DNA of 64,000 bases, from assembly GCF_014640675.1 (NCBI RefSeq), contig NZ_BMHK01000018.1:811-64810 (forward strand), in the 5' to 3' direction. The notes beneath the pieces were generated by a model. The model made no database searches and was not told the origin of the DNA. It worked only from the letters and a program-made list of their open reading frames with translations. How positions within the stretch are numbered: the stretch's first letter is position 1; each line of letters opens with the position of its first letter. Shown piece after piece: positions 26,589 through 34,519 of the stretch. A program made the translations under genes and the position numbers. This DNA is from Novosphingobium endophyticum (lineage in GTDB: Bacteria > Pseudomonadota > Alphaproteobacteria > Sphingomonadales > Sphingomonadaceae).

Positions 26589-27755
26589 ATGTGCCCTACA
26601 GATCGTGCCCTGGAAATCGGGCAACGTGTCGAGCGTTTCGTCCGCGAAGTCATAATACCCTACGAGAGGGACCCGCGGCGCGACCACCATGGAGCGCCGA
26701 CCGATGAACTGGTGTACGAAATGCGCGAGAAAGCGCGCGGCGCCGGCGTTCTGACTCCGCACGTCCTTCCCGGCGGCGGGCACCTGACCCAGCTTGAAAC
26801 CGCCTACGTATTGCGCCGGAGCGGGCTTTCGCCTCTTGGCCCTCTTGCATGCAACACCATGGCGCCGGACGAAGGCAATATCTACCTGCTCTCGAAAGTC
26901 GGCAGTTCCGAACACAAGGAGCGGTTCCTCAAGCCTTTGGTCGAAGGCAGGACGCGGTCCGCTTTCTTCATGACCGAGCCCGCGCTGGAAGGCGGCGCGG
27001 GTTCCGACCCGTCGATGCTGCGGACGGTGTGCCGCGAGGACGGCGATCACTGGGTCATCGATGGACGCAAGGCATTCATCACCGGCGCGGAGGGAGCAAC
27101 GGTCGGCATCATCATGGCCAAGGCCGAGCAGGGCGCGTCGATGTTCCTCGTCGACCTCCCTGATCCGGCGATCGTGATCGAATCGGTTCCCAACACGATG
27201 GACTCGTCGATGCCGGGCGGCCATGCCACGGTGCGGATCGAAAACCTGCGGGTTCCGGCCAGCCAGATGCTGGGCGAGCCCGGCGAGGGGTTCAAATATG
27301 CGCAGGTCCGGCTTTCGCCAGCGCGCCTTTCGCATTGCATGCGCTGGCTGGGTTGCTGCGACAGGGCGCATGAGATCGCGGTTGATTTCGCTAACCGGCG
27401 GGAGGCATTCGGCAAGAAGCTGATCGATCATGAAGGCGTGGGCTTCATGCTGGCGGAAAACATGATCGACCTTCAGCAGGCCAGCCTCATGATCGACTGG
27501 TGCGCAGGGGTTCTCGACGGCGGTTCTCTGGGAACCGTCGAGAGTTCGATGGCCAAGGTCGCCGTGTCCGAGGCCCTGATGCGGGTCGCGGACCGCTGTG
27601 TCCAGGTTCTCGGCGGGCTGGGTGTCAGCGACGCGACCATCGTCGAGCAGGTCTTTCGTGAAGTGCGGGCCTTTCGCATCTATGATGGTCCTACCGAGGT
27701 CCACAAATGGAGTCTGGCGAAGAAGATCCGCAGAGACTGGAGAGCAGCACAATGA
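26589..27755 (+). CDS. Acyl-CoA dehydrogenase family protein
   Basis: 388 residues from an ATG 7 bases after AGAGG. It carries the ACAD landmarks FFMTEPALEGGAGSDPS in outline (flavin-binding TEP..G.GSD), KAFITGAEGA, the REAFGKKLIDHEGVGF helix and the C-terminal QVLGGLGVSD and YDGPTEVHKWSLAKKI. The gene overlaps the kinase-like gene by four bases. This pairing of a dehydrogenase with an APH-type kinase matches ACAD10/ACAD11 and the LvaA/LvaC pair, in which a 4-hydroxyacyl-CoA is phosphorylated and the phosphate then eliminated. It may therefore not be a plain beta-oxidation enzyme. Cytosolic. Confidence 0.9.
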   Translation: MCPTDRALEIGQRVERFVREVIIPYERDPRRDHHGAPTDELVYEMREKARGAGVLTPHVLPGGGHLTQLETAYVLRRSGLSPLGPLACNTMAPDEGNIYLLSKVGSSEHKERFLKPLVEGRTRSAFFMTEPALEGGAGSDPSMLRTVCREDGDHWVIDGRKAFITGAEGATVGIIMAKAEQGASMFLVDLPDPAIVIESVPNTMDSSMPGGHATVRIENLRVPASQMLGEPGEGFKYAQVRLSPARLSHCMRWLGCCDRAHEIAVDFANRREAFGKKLIDHEGVGFMLAENMIDLQQASLMIDWCAGVLDGGSLGTVESSMAKVAVSEALMRVADRCVQVLGGLGVSDATIVEQVFREVRAFRIYDGPTEVHKWSLAKKIRRDWRAAQ

Positions 27756-28831
27756 CAAACGCTGCGGCCGCGAAGGCCAATCTCGGCACGACGCCGGTGC
27801 GCGAGGGCTTCGAGTTCGATGTCGAGGCCATCTCCGGCTGGATGGAAGCCCATGTGCCCGGGTTCGACGGACCGGTTCGCGTGGAGCAGTTCAAGGGCGG
27901 CCAGTCCAATCCGACCTACAAGCTCACCACTCCGGCGAAAAGCTATGTCCTGCGGCGCAAGCCGCCGGGCGCGCTTGCGTCCGGTGCCCACGCCGTCGAC
28001 CGCGAGGCCCGCGTCCTCATGGCACTTGGTAAGACGGGCTTTCCTGTCGCGGACGTCTATGGTCTGTGCGCGGACCAGAACGTCATCGGCGGCTGGTTCT
28101 ACGTCATGGAGATGGTGGAAGGGCGGATCTTCTGGGATGCGACTTTCCCCGGCGTCGAACGAGAGGAGCGCCCGGCCTATTTCGATGCCATGAATGCAGC
28201 CATCGCCCGACTTCACATGGTCGATCCGGCAGCGGTGGGACTGGAAGACTTCGGCAAGGCAGGCAATTATTTCGCGCGGCAAATCTCGCGGTGGGCGCGC
28301 CAGTACCAGGCTGATGCGGACGCCGGGCGGAACGAGGATCTCGATCGTCTTATAGACTGGTTGCCAGCCCATATACCGGCCGACGACGAGACCGCGATCG
28401 TGCATGGTGACTTTCGCTGCGACAATATGATTTTCCACCCGACGGAACCGCGCATCCTCGCCGTTCTGGATTGGGAGCTGTCGACGCTCGGCCATCCGCT
28501 CGCAGACTTTGCCTATCACACGATGATGTATCGCATGCCGCCGGAAATCGTCGCTGGCCTGAAGGGCGCGGACCTGGCGGCGTTGAACATCCCGGCCGAG
28601 GCCGACTACGTGGCGACCTATTGCGAGCGTACGGGGCGTCAAGGCATCGCCGACTACGAGTTCTACCTGACGTTCAACCTGTTCCGGCTCGCGGCCATTT
28701 TCCACGGAATCAAGGCTCGCGTCATTCGGCGGACGGCTGCCTCTGCCCATGCCCGCGATAGAGCTGCCCAGTTTCCGTTGCTCGCGCGCATGGCGCGCGA
28801 ATGCATGGATGGCGTGGTGCAGAAAAGCTGA
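27752..28831 (+). CDS. APH-type phosphotransferase (ACAD10/LvaA-like kinase)
   Basis: 359 residues with the aminoglycoside-phosphotransferase fold: GGQSNPTYKL nucleotide loop near residue 50, YVLRRKPPG lysine/arginine strand, the catalytic loop IVHGDFRCDNMIFHP near 213, and the metal-binding Asp in AVLDWELSTLGHP. In this subfamily, shared with the N-terminal half of human ACAD10 and with LvaA, the substrate is a hydroxyacyl-CoA rather than a drug. Four-base overlap with the acyl-CoA dehydrogenase supports a joint reaction. It is the last gene of its operon. Confidence 0.88.
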   Translation: MTNAAAAKANLGTTPVREGFEFDVEAISGWMEAHVPGFDGPVRVEQFKGGQSNPTYKLTTPAKSYVLRRKPPGALASGAHAVDREARVLMALGKTGFPVADVYGLCADQNVIGGWFYVMEMVEGRIFWDATFPGVEREERPAYFDAMNAAIARLHMVDPAAVGLEDFGKAGNYFARQISRWARQYQADADAGRNEDLDRLIDWLPAHIPADDETAIVHGDFRCDNMIFHPTEPRILAVLDWELSTLGHPLADFAYHTMMYRMPPEIVAGLKGADLAALNIPAEADYVATYCERTGRQGIADYEFYLTFNLFRLAAIFHGIKARVIRRTAASAHARDRAAQFPLLARMARECMDGVVQKS

Positions 28832-28987
28832 CCCGGGCAGGTTCCGCCGTCTGATCGGTGCTCAATTCTCCAGTTGAAGTGTACGGTCGTGCCGTCATTG
28901 CTGGCCGTGCCCGATGACGCGGGACGCGAACCCTGTTGTGCTCGATAGTAGCTGAAGCCCTGACGCCTGGAATGATGGCAGGGCCGC

Positions 28988-29018
28988 AAAAAAATGCGGC
29001 GGGGTTTCCCCCGCCGCA
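28988..29018 (-). terminator. Rho-independent terminator of the TonB receptor gene
   Basis: A perfect 10-base stem TGCGGCGGGG / CCCCGCCGCA with loop TTTC lies 26 bases after the receptor stop. Read on the minus strand, it is followed by seven T (A run at 28988-28994). This is a textbook intrinsic terminator. Confidence 0.9.
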
Positions 29019-29043
29019 ATCTTCCAGAGAACTGGTGAAGCGC

Positions 29044-31353
29044 TCAGAACTGCATTCCGATATCGACCCCCCAAGTCCTCGGTACCTGGAAGGTGCCGAT
29101 AACATTGGTGGAGAGATTGCGGGCAAATTCCAGCTCGTGGTTGTTGGTCAGGTTCTGGACCCACGCCGAAACCTTGGCTTTAGTCATGGCGATGGGAATA
29201 TCCACCAGAGACAGCCTTGCATTCATGTCGAAGCGAGACGGCAGCGTGGTGAGCCGGTTGGTGGCGGCAGCTTGGATCGGATCCGACAGGCGCTTGTCCC
29301 TGAAGAACCCGTCGAGCCTGAAGGAGACGTAGCTGCCGTTTGAGAACTCGGGTGAATCGTATTGTCCGCCAACGCTGAGCGTGTTTTTCGGAGCCAGCGA
29401 ATTCACCGGGCCGTTCACCGGATCGTCCGAAAGACGCTGGTTGAGATAACCGTAGCTCGCGTTGAACGTGAAGTGACGCGAAGGCCTCGCCGTCAGTTCA
29501 AGTTCGAAGCCATCTTCCTTGCCGCGCGGTGACGAGAACAGGAACGTACCGCTCGCGGCATTGAATCCGAGGGTCTGGACGTTCGAGCGCCGGGTAATGA
29601 AGTAGGAGGCATTCACCCGAAGTGTGTTGTCGATCAGATCGGCCTTTACGCCGGCTTCGTAGCTCTTGACGGTTTCAGGTTTGAACTCGACTCCGCCAAG
29701 GACACCGCCGGACAGGTAGCCGGTGGCGAAGCGCAGATAGGCGCGAATATCCCGGTTGGCGATATAGGTCGCGGTTGCGTCGAAGTCCCAGTGATCGAAG
29801 CTTGCGTTGAAGGTGCCGGCCGGAACGAAGGCTGGCACCAGGCCAGCGGCGCGGACTACTTCGCGGCGATCGTCCTTCGTGTAACGGATGCCGCCGGCAA
29901 GTTCGAAGTGTTCCTGTTTGTAAGCGACATGCGCATAGCCGGCGACCGACTTGTTGCGGATCGACGTGTCGGCTCCGGCAAGGTAATCGCTGGGAACTCC
30001 GAAGATGTCGATCGTGTTGCCGTCTGTGGGAGTCGTGCGCGGCTGGATCGTTGTGAACGTCGGGAACACGACGCCGATGAACACCGGGTTGTTGTCCCGG
30101 CCTGTTTCGCGGAAGTAGAAGCCGCCGAGAACCCAGTCCAGGTTCCCCATGGTGCCGAGCAGTTGCACTTCCTGCGTGAACTGCTTCTGGTGGCGATCCT
30201 CAATCGAGGAAATATTGGTGAACGGCAGGCCGGTGAGGCTGGGGTCTATGGCCCCTCCATCATATGCGCCGCCGTCGATGTCATTGCCGCCCACGAACTC
30301 ATCCATCTTGCGGTAGCCGGTGATGGATTTGAAAGTGATATTCTCGTTCAGCAAGTAAGCCACAGTCAGGCTGTGGCCCTGGATCTTGAGGCGCGAGGGG
30401 GTCGTGAAATCGAGCGCCAGCGCCTTCTGGTACTCGGTTGTCGCCGGCACGTAGATGCTCGGAGGCGCAGTGTAGAACGGCGGATTTCCAACGCCTGCAG
30501 TATAAGTCGGGTCATAGCCCAGAAGCTGCTGTCCGAGCTGGGTGCTGACCTTGTCGGTATAGTCGAACTTGTAATCGGCGGTCAGATCGCCGGTGTCCAG
30601 GCGAATTGCCACGGCGACCGCGTCCGTATTTTCCGCACCGAAGGTCTTGGCTGACCGGACCGTTCCGAACGGCTCGGTGAACGTGAACTCCCGCCCCGGA
30701 GTCAGGTTCCTGACGTACCCACGGTTTTCGTCGTGGAGGTAGGAAATGCGTGCGCTCAGCGGACCAAACGCCGGCAGGTTGACAGTGATGCGGCCCCTGC
30801 GGCGATCATAGTTGCCGAGCGTGCCTTCCGCCTTCACACCGAATTCGCCGGTCGGCGCCGCCGTCACGAAGTTGATCGCACCGCCCGTCGAGTTGCGGCC
30901 GAAAAGCGTACCTTGCGGACCGCGCATGACCTCGACACGGTCAATGTCGGCGAGATCGAAAGCCGTGCCTGCCGGCCTGCCGAGGTAGACACCGTCGATG
31001 TACAGACCGATACCTGCATCAGCTTCAAACTTGAGCGTGCCTGTCGAAACGCCGCGCAGCGCGAATTGCGGGGCACTGGCGGACCCGAACTGACGCTGAA
31101 CGTCAAGGTTGGGAACTGTCTTGCCGATGTCGGCGAAACTGTTGATGTCGAGCGCCTCGAGTTGATCGCCACTGAAGGCGGTCACGGACAGAGGCACGTC
31201 CTGCAGCGTTTCCTGGGTTCGCCTTGCCGTAACGACGATGTCGCCGATGCCCACGTTTTCCCGCGCGTCAGCGCCGGTCTGTTGGGCTGCCGCAAGTCCG
31301 GGCACGAAAGCCCCGAACGCGGTGCATGCGAGTAGCAGTCCTCTAGTTATCAT
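29044..31353 (-). CDS. TonB-dependent outer-membrane receptor
   Basis: 769 residues from the ATG at 31353 behind GGGAGAGG. Signal peptide to about AAAQ, TonB box GDIVVTARR, a plug with ALRGVSTG and MRGPQGTLFGRNSTGG, and a barrel ending in Phe (GVDIGMQF). It closely resembles the receptor at 5549 in layout and motif wording. It is monocistronic with a strong terminator, and divergent from the PhyH-SDR operon, with a TTTGCGTA site in the shared promoter region. It probably imports the substrate of the island. Confidence 0.95.
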   Translation of the reverse strand: MITRGLLLACTAFGAFVPGLAAAQQTGADARENVGIGDIVVTARRTQETLQDVPLSVTAFSGDQLEALDINSFADIGKTVPNLDVQRQFGSASAPQFALRGVSTGTLKFEADAGIGLYIDGVYLGRPAGTAFDLADIDRVEVMRGPQGTLFGRNSTGGAINFVTAAPTGEFGVKAEGTLGNYDRRRGRITVNLPAFGPLSARISYLHDENRGYVRNLTPGREFTFTEPFGTVRSAKTFGAENTDAVAVAIRLDTGDLTADYKFDYTDKVSTQLGQQLLGYDPTYTAGVGNPPFYTAPPSIYVPATTEYQKALALDFTTPSRLKIQGHSLTVAYLLNENITFKSITGYRKMDEFVGGNDIDGGAYDGGAIDPSLTGLPFTNISSIEDRHQKQFTQEVQLLGTMGNLDWVLGGFYFRETGRDNNPVFIGVVFPTFTTIQPRTTPTDGNTIDIFGVPSDYLAGADTSIRNKSVAGYAHVAYKQEHFELAGGIRYTKDDRREVVRAAGLVPAFVPAGTFNASFDHWDFDATATYIANRDIRAYLRFATGYLSGGVLGGVEFKPETVKSYEAGVKADLIDNTLRVNASYFITRRSNVQTLGFNAASGTFLFSSPRGKEDGFELELTARPSRHFTFNASYGYLNQRLSDDPVNGPVNSLAPKNTLSVGGQYDSPEFSNGSYVSFRLDGFFRDKRLSDPIQAAATNRLTTLPSRFDMNARLSLVDIPIAMTKAKVSAWVQNLTNNHELEFARNLSTNVIGTFQVPRTWGVDIGMQF

Positions 31354-31474
31354 AAACCTCTCCCTGCGAAGCGACCCACCTCCACAATTGGGCCTTGAGT
31401 GCCATTTATGCCGAAATGGCACAACAAATCAAGTTCAAAAGAACGGATATGATGAAATCGTAGCTTACATATTG

Positions 31475-31492
31475 ACGATTTGCGTAATTCGT
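31475..31492 (+). promoter_or_regulatory. TTTGCGTA operator-like site B
   Basis: ACGATTTGCGTAATTCGT in the divergent region between the TonB receptor and PhyH genes. The 16 bases ATTGACGATTTGCGTA at 31471-31486 recur exactly, inverted, at 62479-62494. A TTGACG hexamer at 31472-31477 could be the -35 box toward the PhyH gene, so a bound protein would cover the promoter. Confidence 0.65.
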
Positions 31493-31571
31493 GACATTTC
31501 CGACCCACAGGCCGCGCCGAAGCCTCGAGTTCCCGCGCCCGGTTGCAGAAATGAGAGGGAGGGATGGTTTG

Positions 31572-32414
31572 ATGGAATTTGCCTATCCGGAACCGTGGAG
31601 CATTTCAGGCGAGATCGCCGCACGGGCAGGCGACTTGGGTGTGCTGGGGCACCTGGAACAATTGCGCGACGAAGGTTACGCAAACATTCCAAGCGTATAT
31701 GACGCGGAATTCTGCAGGGAACTGCGCGAGGCTGTTGTGGACGCCACGGCGCGCGAGTCGGGAGGTTATTTCGATCTTAAACCTTCCGACGGAAGGTCAG
31801 CCTATCATTTGCTTGGAGCGAACGATCTCTTCGCACAGGCTTTGCTCAGTCCGGTTCTCCAGGTCGTGGCGGAATACCTTTGCGGCGGTGATTTTCTTCT
31901 GAGCCAGCTATCGGCATCGGTGCGCTACGAGGGCGCCGCGCCGATGGCACTTCACATCGATTCGCAATGGATTCCTCCTACGCCCTACAATCCGATGTTC
32001 ACGGCTTGTCTCGCGCTGGATGAATTGAGCGAGGAAGCCGGAGCGACAAGGGTCATTCCCGGCTCGCACAAGCTGATGCGAAACCCCGGCCTGAACGAGG
32101 CCGCCGCTTGCGAAAAGGGCGTGGCAATGTCCGGAAGTGTGGGCTCGATGTCGATCTGGACGGGCTATGCGTGGCACGCGAACTTTGCGCGCAGCATACC
32201 CGGCGAACGTGCACTGCTCCACATGACCTTCTGCCGGCTCGGTTACCGACCGGTCGAGGACTACAGCGATCTCGGCGACGACTTCCTCTCCAGGTGGCCT
32301 CCCGTGATGGCGACAATGCTGGGGCGTAACAGCTGGCTCGGGCTTGCCGGCCGGAACGGGGGGCGCTGCGAAATGGAACATTATACTCGCATGTGGGCGG
32401 CCGCACGGCGTTAG
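31572..32414 (+). CDS. Phytanoyl-CoA dioxygenase (PhyH) family protein
   Basis: 280 residues from the ATG at 31572 behind GAGGGAGGG. The Fe(II) site is complete: His128-x-Asp130 in LHIDSQW and His202 in AWHANF, and Arg213, 11 residues later, matches the 2-oxoglutarate-binding arginine of human PhyH. The family hydroxylates substrates, often acyl-CoA or natural-product-like acids, using oxygen and 2-oxoglutarate. It is followed by an SDR after 11 bases, which could oxidise the alcohol formed. The substrate is unknown. Confidence 0.9.
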   Translation: MEFAYPEPWSISGEIAARAGDLGVLGHLEQLRDEGYANIPSVYDAEFCRELREAVVDATARESGGYFDLKPSDGRSAYHLLGANDLFAQALLSPVLQVVAEYLCGGDFLLSQLSASVRYEGAAPMALHIDSQWIPPTPYNPMFTACLALDELSEEAGATRVIPGSHKLMRNPGLNEAAACEKGVAMSGSVGSMSIWTGYAWHANFARSIPGERALLHMTFCRLGYRPVEDYSDLGDDFLSRWPPVMATMLGRNSWLGLAGRNGGRCEMEHYTRMWAAARR

Positions 32415-32425
32415 GAGATCGGCGA

Positions 32426-33190
32426 ATGTCTAGGCAATTCGAAGGAAAAGTCGCCCTGGTGACAGGCGGGGCGAGCGGTATCGGCGCGGCCGCATGCAGG
32501 CAATTCTCCGCCCAGGGCGCGCTGGTGGTTGTGGCAGACCGCAATGCAAGCGCGGCCGAAGCTCTGGCCGGTCAGCTTGACGGCGCGATCAGTTGCAATG
32601 TCGACGTCGCGGATCCCGCGTCCTGCGAGACCATGTTCTCGATGCTTCGCGACAAGTTCGGGCGACTCGATTGTGCGTTCAACAACGCGGGCATCACCGA
32701 GGTTACGGTTCTCAAGGGCGAACCGCTGCCGGAAACCCACATGCTGCCGCTGGATGTTTGGCGGCAGGTGCTGGCCGCGGATCTTGACGGTGTATTCCAT
32801 TGCCTGCGAGGGGAGCTGCCACTCATGCTTGAAAGCGGCGGTGGCGCGATCGTGAATGCGGCTTCGCTGCAGGCGCACCTCAGCTATCCGCGCACAGCTC
32901 CTTATACGGCGGCGAAGCACGGCGTCCTCGGATTGACCAGGACCATCGCCAAGGAATACGGCAATCGGAACATTCGGTGCAACGCGATTTCGCCGGGCAT
33001 CGTCGATACGCCGCTCAATACCGACGTAATCAATTCGGACGAGTTTCGCGACGCCTTGCTGACTTCGATCCCGCTCGGTCGCTTCGCGACGCCTGAGGAC
33101 ATTGCACGCGCCGCGGTCTGGCTGGCCTCGGACCAGGCAGGTTATGTCAATGGGGCCTTCCTGGCGGCAGATGGCGGCATTATGGCCTGA
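32426..33190 (+). CDS. SDR-family oxidoreductase
   Basis: 254 residues, classical SDR: TGGASGIG, NNAG, a catalytic Ser in NAASLQ, YTAAK, and C-terminal GGIMA. The ATG follows GGAG and the gene comes 11 bases after the PhyH gene. It probably oxidises a hydroxyl group, possibly the one added by PhyH. It converges with the NTF2-like gene at 33238. Confidence 0.9.
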   Translation: MSRQFEGKVALVTGGASGIGAAACRQFSAQGALVVVADRNASAAEALAGQLDGAISCNVDVADPASCETMFSMLRDKFGRLDCAFNNAGITEVTVLKGEPLPETHMLPLDVWRQVLAADLDGVFHCLRGELPLMLESGGGAIVNAASLQAHLSYPRTAPYTAAKHGVLGLTRTIAKEYGNRNIRCNAISPGIVDTPLNTDVINSDEFRDALLTSIPLGRFATPEDIARAAVWLASDQAGYVNGAFLAADGGIMA

Positions 33191-33207
33191 ACCAAAGCGG
33201 TGATCCT

Positions 33208-33225
33208 CCCGGCCTTTCTGCCGGG
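33208..33225. terminator. Hairpin between convergent genes
   Basis: CCCGGC-CTTTCT-GCCGGG between the SDR and NTF2-like stops. There is no clear T tract, so it is a candidate bidirectional terminator only. Confidence 0.4.
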
Positions 33226-33237
33226 CAGATCCCGATA

Positions 33238-33687
33238 CTACCCCCCGAATTCGTACTTTCCGTGGGCCGAAAGGTCGCCGAACAGATCGTTGGTGATGAA
33301 GCGTTCGCAGAAGCGCCAGTCACCATCGACCTTTTCGAACCTGTCCCGGTAATCGCCGGTGATAATGGGCTGAAGGGGAAAATCCGGCGTTTGCTGGACA
33401 ACGAGCACGGTGCTCGTCGCGCGGGCCAGCACGGCTGATTCCGGCTTGACGATCAGGTTCACGATCAAGTGCCGCGTGCGCGGGATTCCGTTATAGAGCC
33501 GCAGGAAGTCGGCAAACATCGTTGTGATCGCTGCCGGATCGCAGATGATTGGCTCGTCCAGCGTTTCCAGATGCACCGCCGCATGGGCGAACAGATTTCC
33601 CAAGCCTATGAGGTCGCCGCCGTCCAAGAGACGGGGATAGCGATGGACGAGTTCCTGAATGGCAAGATAATCGGTGATTCCAAACAA
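33238..33687 (-). CDS. NTF2/SnoaL-like protein
   Basis: About 149 residues from a TTG at 33687 that follows GAAGG; an ATG at 33756 would extend it by 23 residues into the upstream gene. It has the SnoaL-like pattern: helices IQELVHRYPRLLDGGDL, then the sheet with VVQQTPDFPL and GDWRFCERFITNDLF. Related folds include ketosteroid isomerase, scytalone dehydratase and the bile-acid dehydratases of steroid degraders. It is the third gene after sulfotransferase and Coq4-like genes. Confidence 0.75.
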   Translation of the reverse strand: MFGITDYLAIQELVHRYPRLLDGGDLIGLGNLFAHAAVHLETLDEPIICDPAAITTMFADFLRLYNGIPRTRHLIVNLIVKPESAVLARATSTVLVVQQTPDFPLQPIITGDYRDRFEKVDGDWRFCERFITNDLFGDLSAHGKYEFGG

Positions 33688-33700
33688 TGTTATGACCTTC

Positions 33701-34519
33701 TCATCCTCTTGATGCGGAATCGACCCACGCCCAATGCCCGTCTTCCGGACCGCCATCGATGTGCAGTGAGCGCCGCGCTTCGTCGAGCGGTACGTCGACC
33801 CAATCCTCCCAGCGGATCATGAACAGCGGCCTTTCCTGCCGCGCTCCCATCGCCTGGCCCCGGGCAACGCCTTCCAGAATGGCGGGCACAACGTCCGGAT
33901 AATGGCAGGTCATGCGCATGATGCTCGTCGAGACAAGCGTCATGGGCTGGAAGGTGAGGGCGCCGGCCAGTTCAGGCTCGAAGTAGGCATGAATCGCAAC
34001 GGCATTGGCGACTATGAGCGCGATCTCGCCAACCTGGCTGGGATCGAATCCGGTCAGCAAGTGCTCGATGTCGTGGTTCTGCACCCGCCGTTTCTGCAGG
34101 TAGGCCAGATCGCTGCCCGGAGCATCGCGGAACATGAAATCGACGTCGAACGGGGTTTCAGACAGAAAAGTGCGGATTTCGGCGCCGACGGTACCGGTCG
34201 CACAGTGCGTTAGGTCCCTGTCCTTCCAATTCGAGACGAAGCATGCGTCGAGCCACTGCGCGAGTTCGGGCAGCCTTGCCTTTTCGGCTGCCAGCAACGC
34301 CTCGATATGCTCCTGGTCGAACTCCTCCGCGATCGCGCGGTCGAGTTCGGGAATCAGGTAGGCCGGCGGCAGGTCAAGCCCGTCGCGCTTGAGGCCCATC
34401 TGGGCGTAAACGTCCCGCATACGGGGATTGTTCAGAAAGCGCGATGTGCTGGTGAGAATGGAGCCGGCGATCGGTGCTTTCCGGCCCTTGAGATAGGCGG
34501 CATCCTCTTCGTTCATCAT
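33701..34519 (-). CDS. Coq4-family protein
   Basis: 272 residues. The Coq4 metal motif H-D-x2-H-x11-E is exact: His149, Asp150, His153 and Glu165 in QNHDIEHLLTGF...GE. Coq4 takes part in ubiquinone synthesis, where it has been linked to oxidative decarboxylation of a quinone precursor, but here it lies between a sulfotransferase (four-base overlap) and an NTF2-like gene in a catabolic island. A role on a catabolic aromatic or polycyclic acid is therefore worth considering. ATGATG start behind GGAGG. No membrane segment, so probably cytosolic or membrane-associated. Confidence 0.8.
   Translation of the reverse strand: MMNEEDAAYLKGRKAPIAGSILTSTSRFLNNPRMRDVYAQMGLKRDGLDLPPAYLIPELDRAIAEEFDQEHIEALLAAEKARLPELAQWLDACFVSNWKDRDLTHCATGTVGAEIRTFLSETPFDVDFMFRDAPGSDLAYLQKRRVQNHDIEHLLTGFDPSQVGEIALIVANAVAIHAYFEPELAGALTFQPMTLVSTSIMRMTCHYPDVVPAILEGVARGQAMGARQERPLFMIRWEDWVDVPLDEARRSLHIDGGPEDGHWAWVDSASRG

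Noticed and set aside
26352..27758. N-terminal extension of the MFS transporter frame by over 460 codons
   Set aside because: This part is the antisense of the acyl-CoA dehydrogenase gene; the ATG at 26351 has a ribosome-binding site and starts the first hydrophobic segment.
30733..31335. 200-codon plus-strand frame opposite the second TonB receptor
   Set aside because: Shadow of the receptor plug region; no domain and no start signal.
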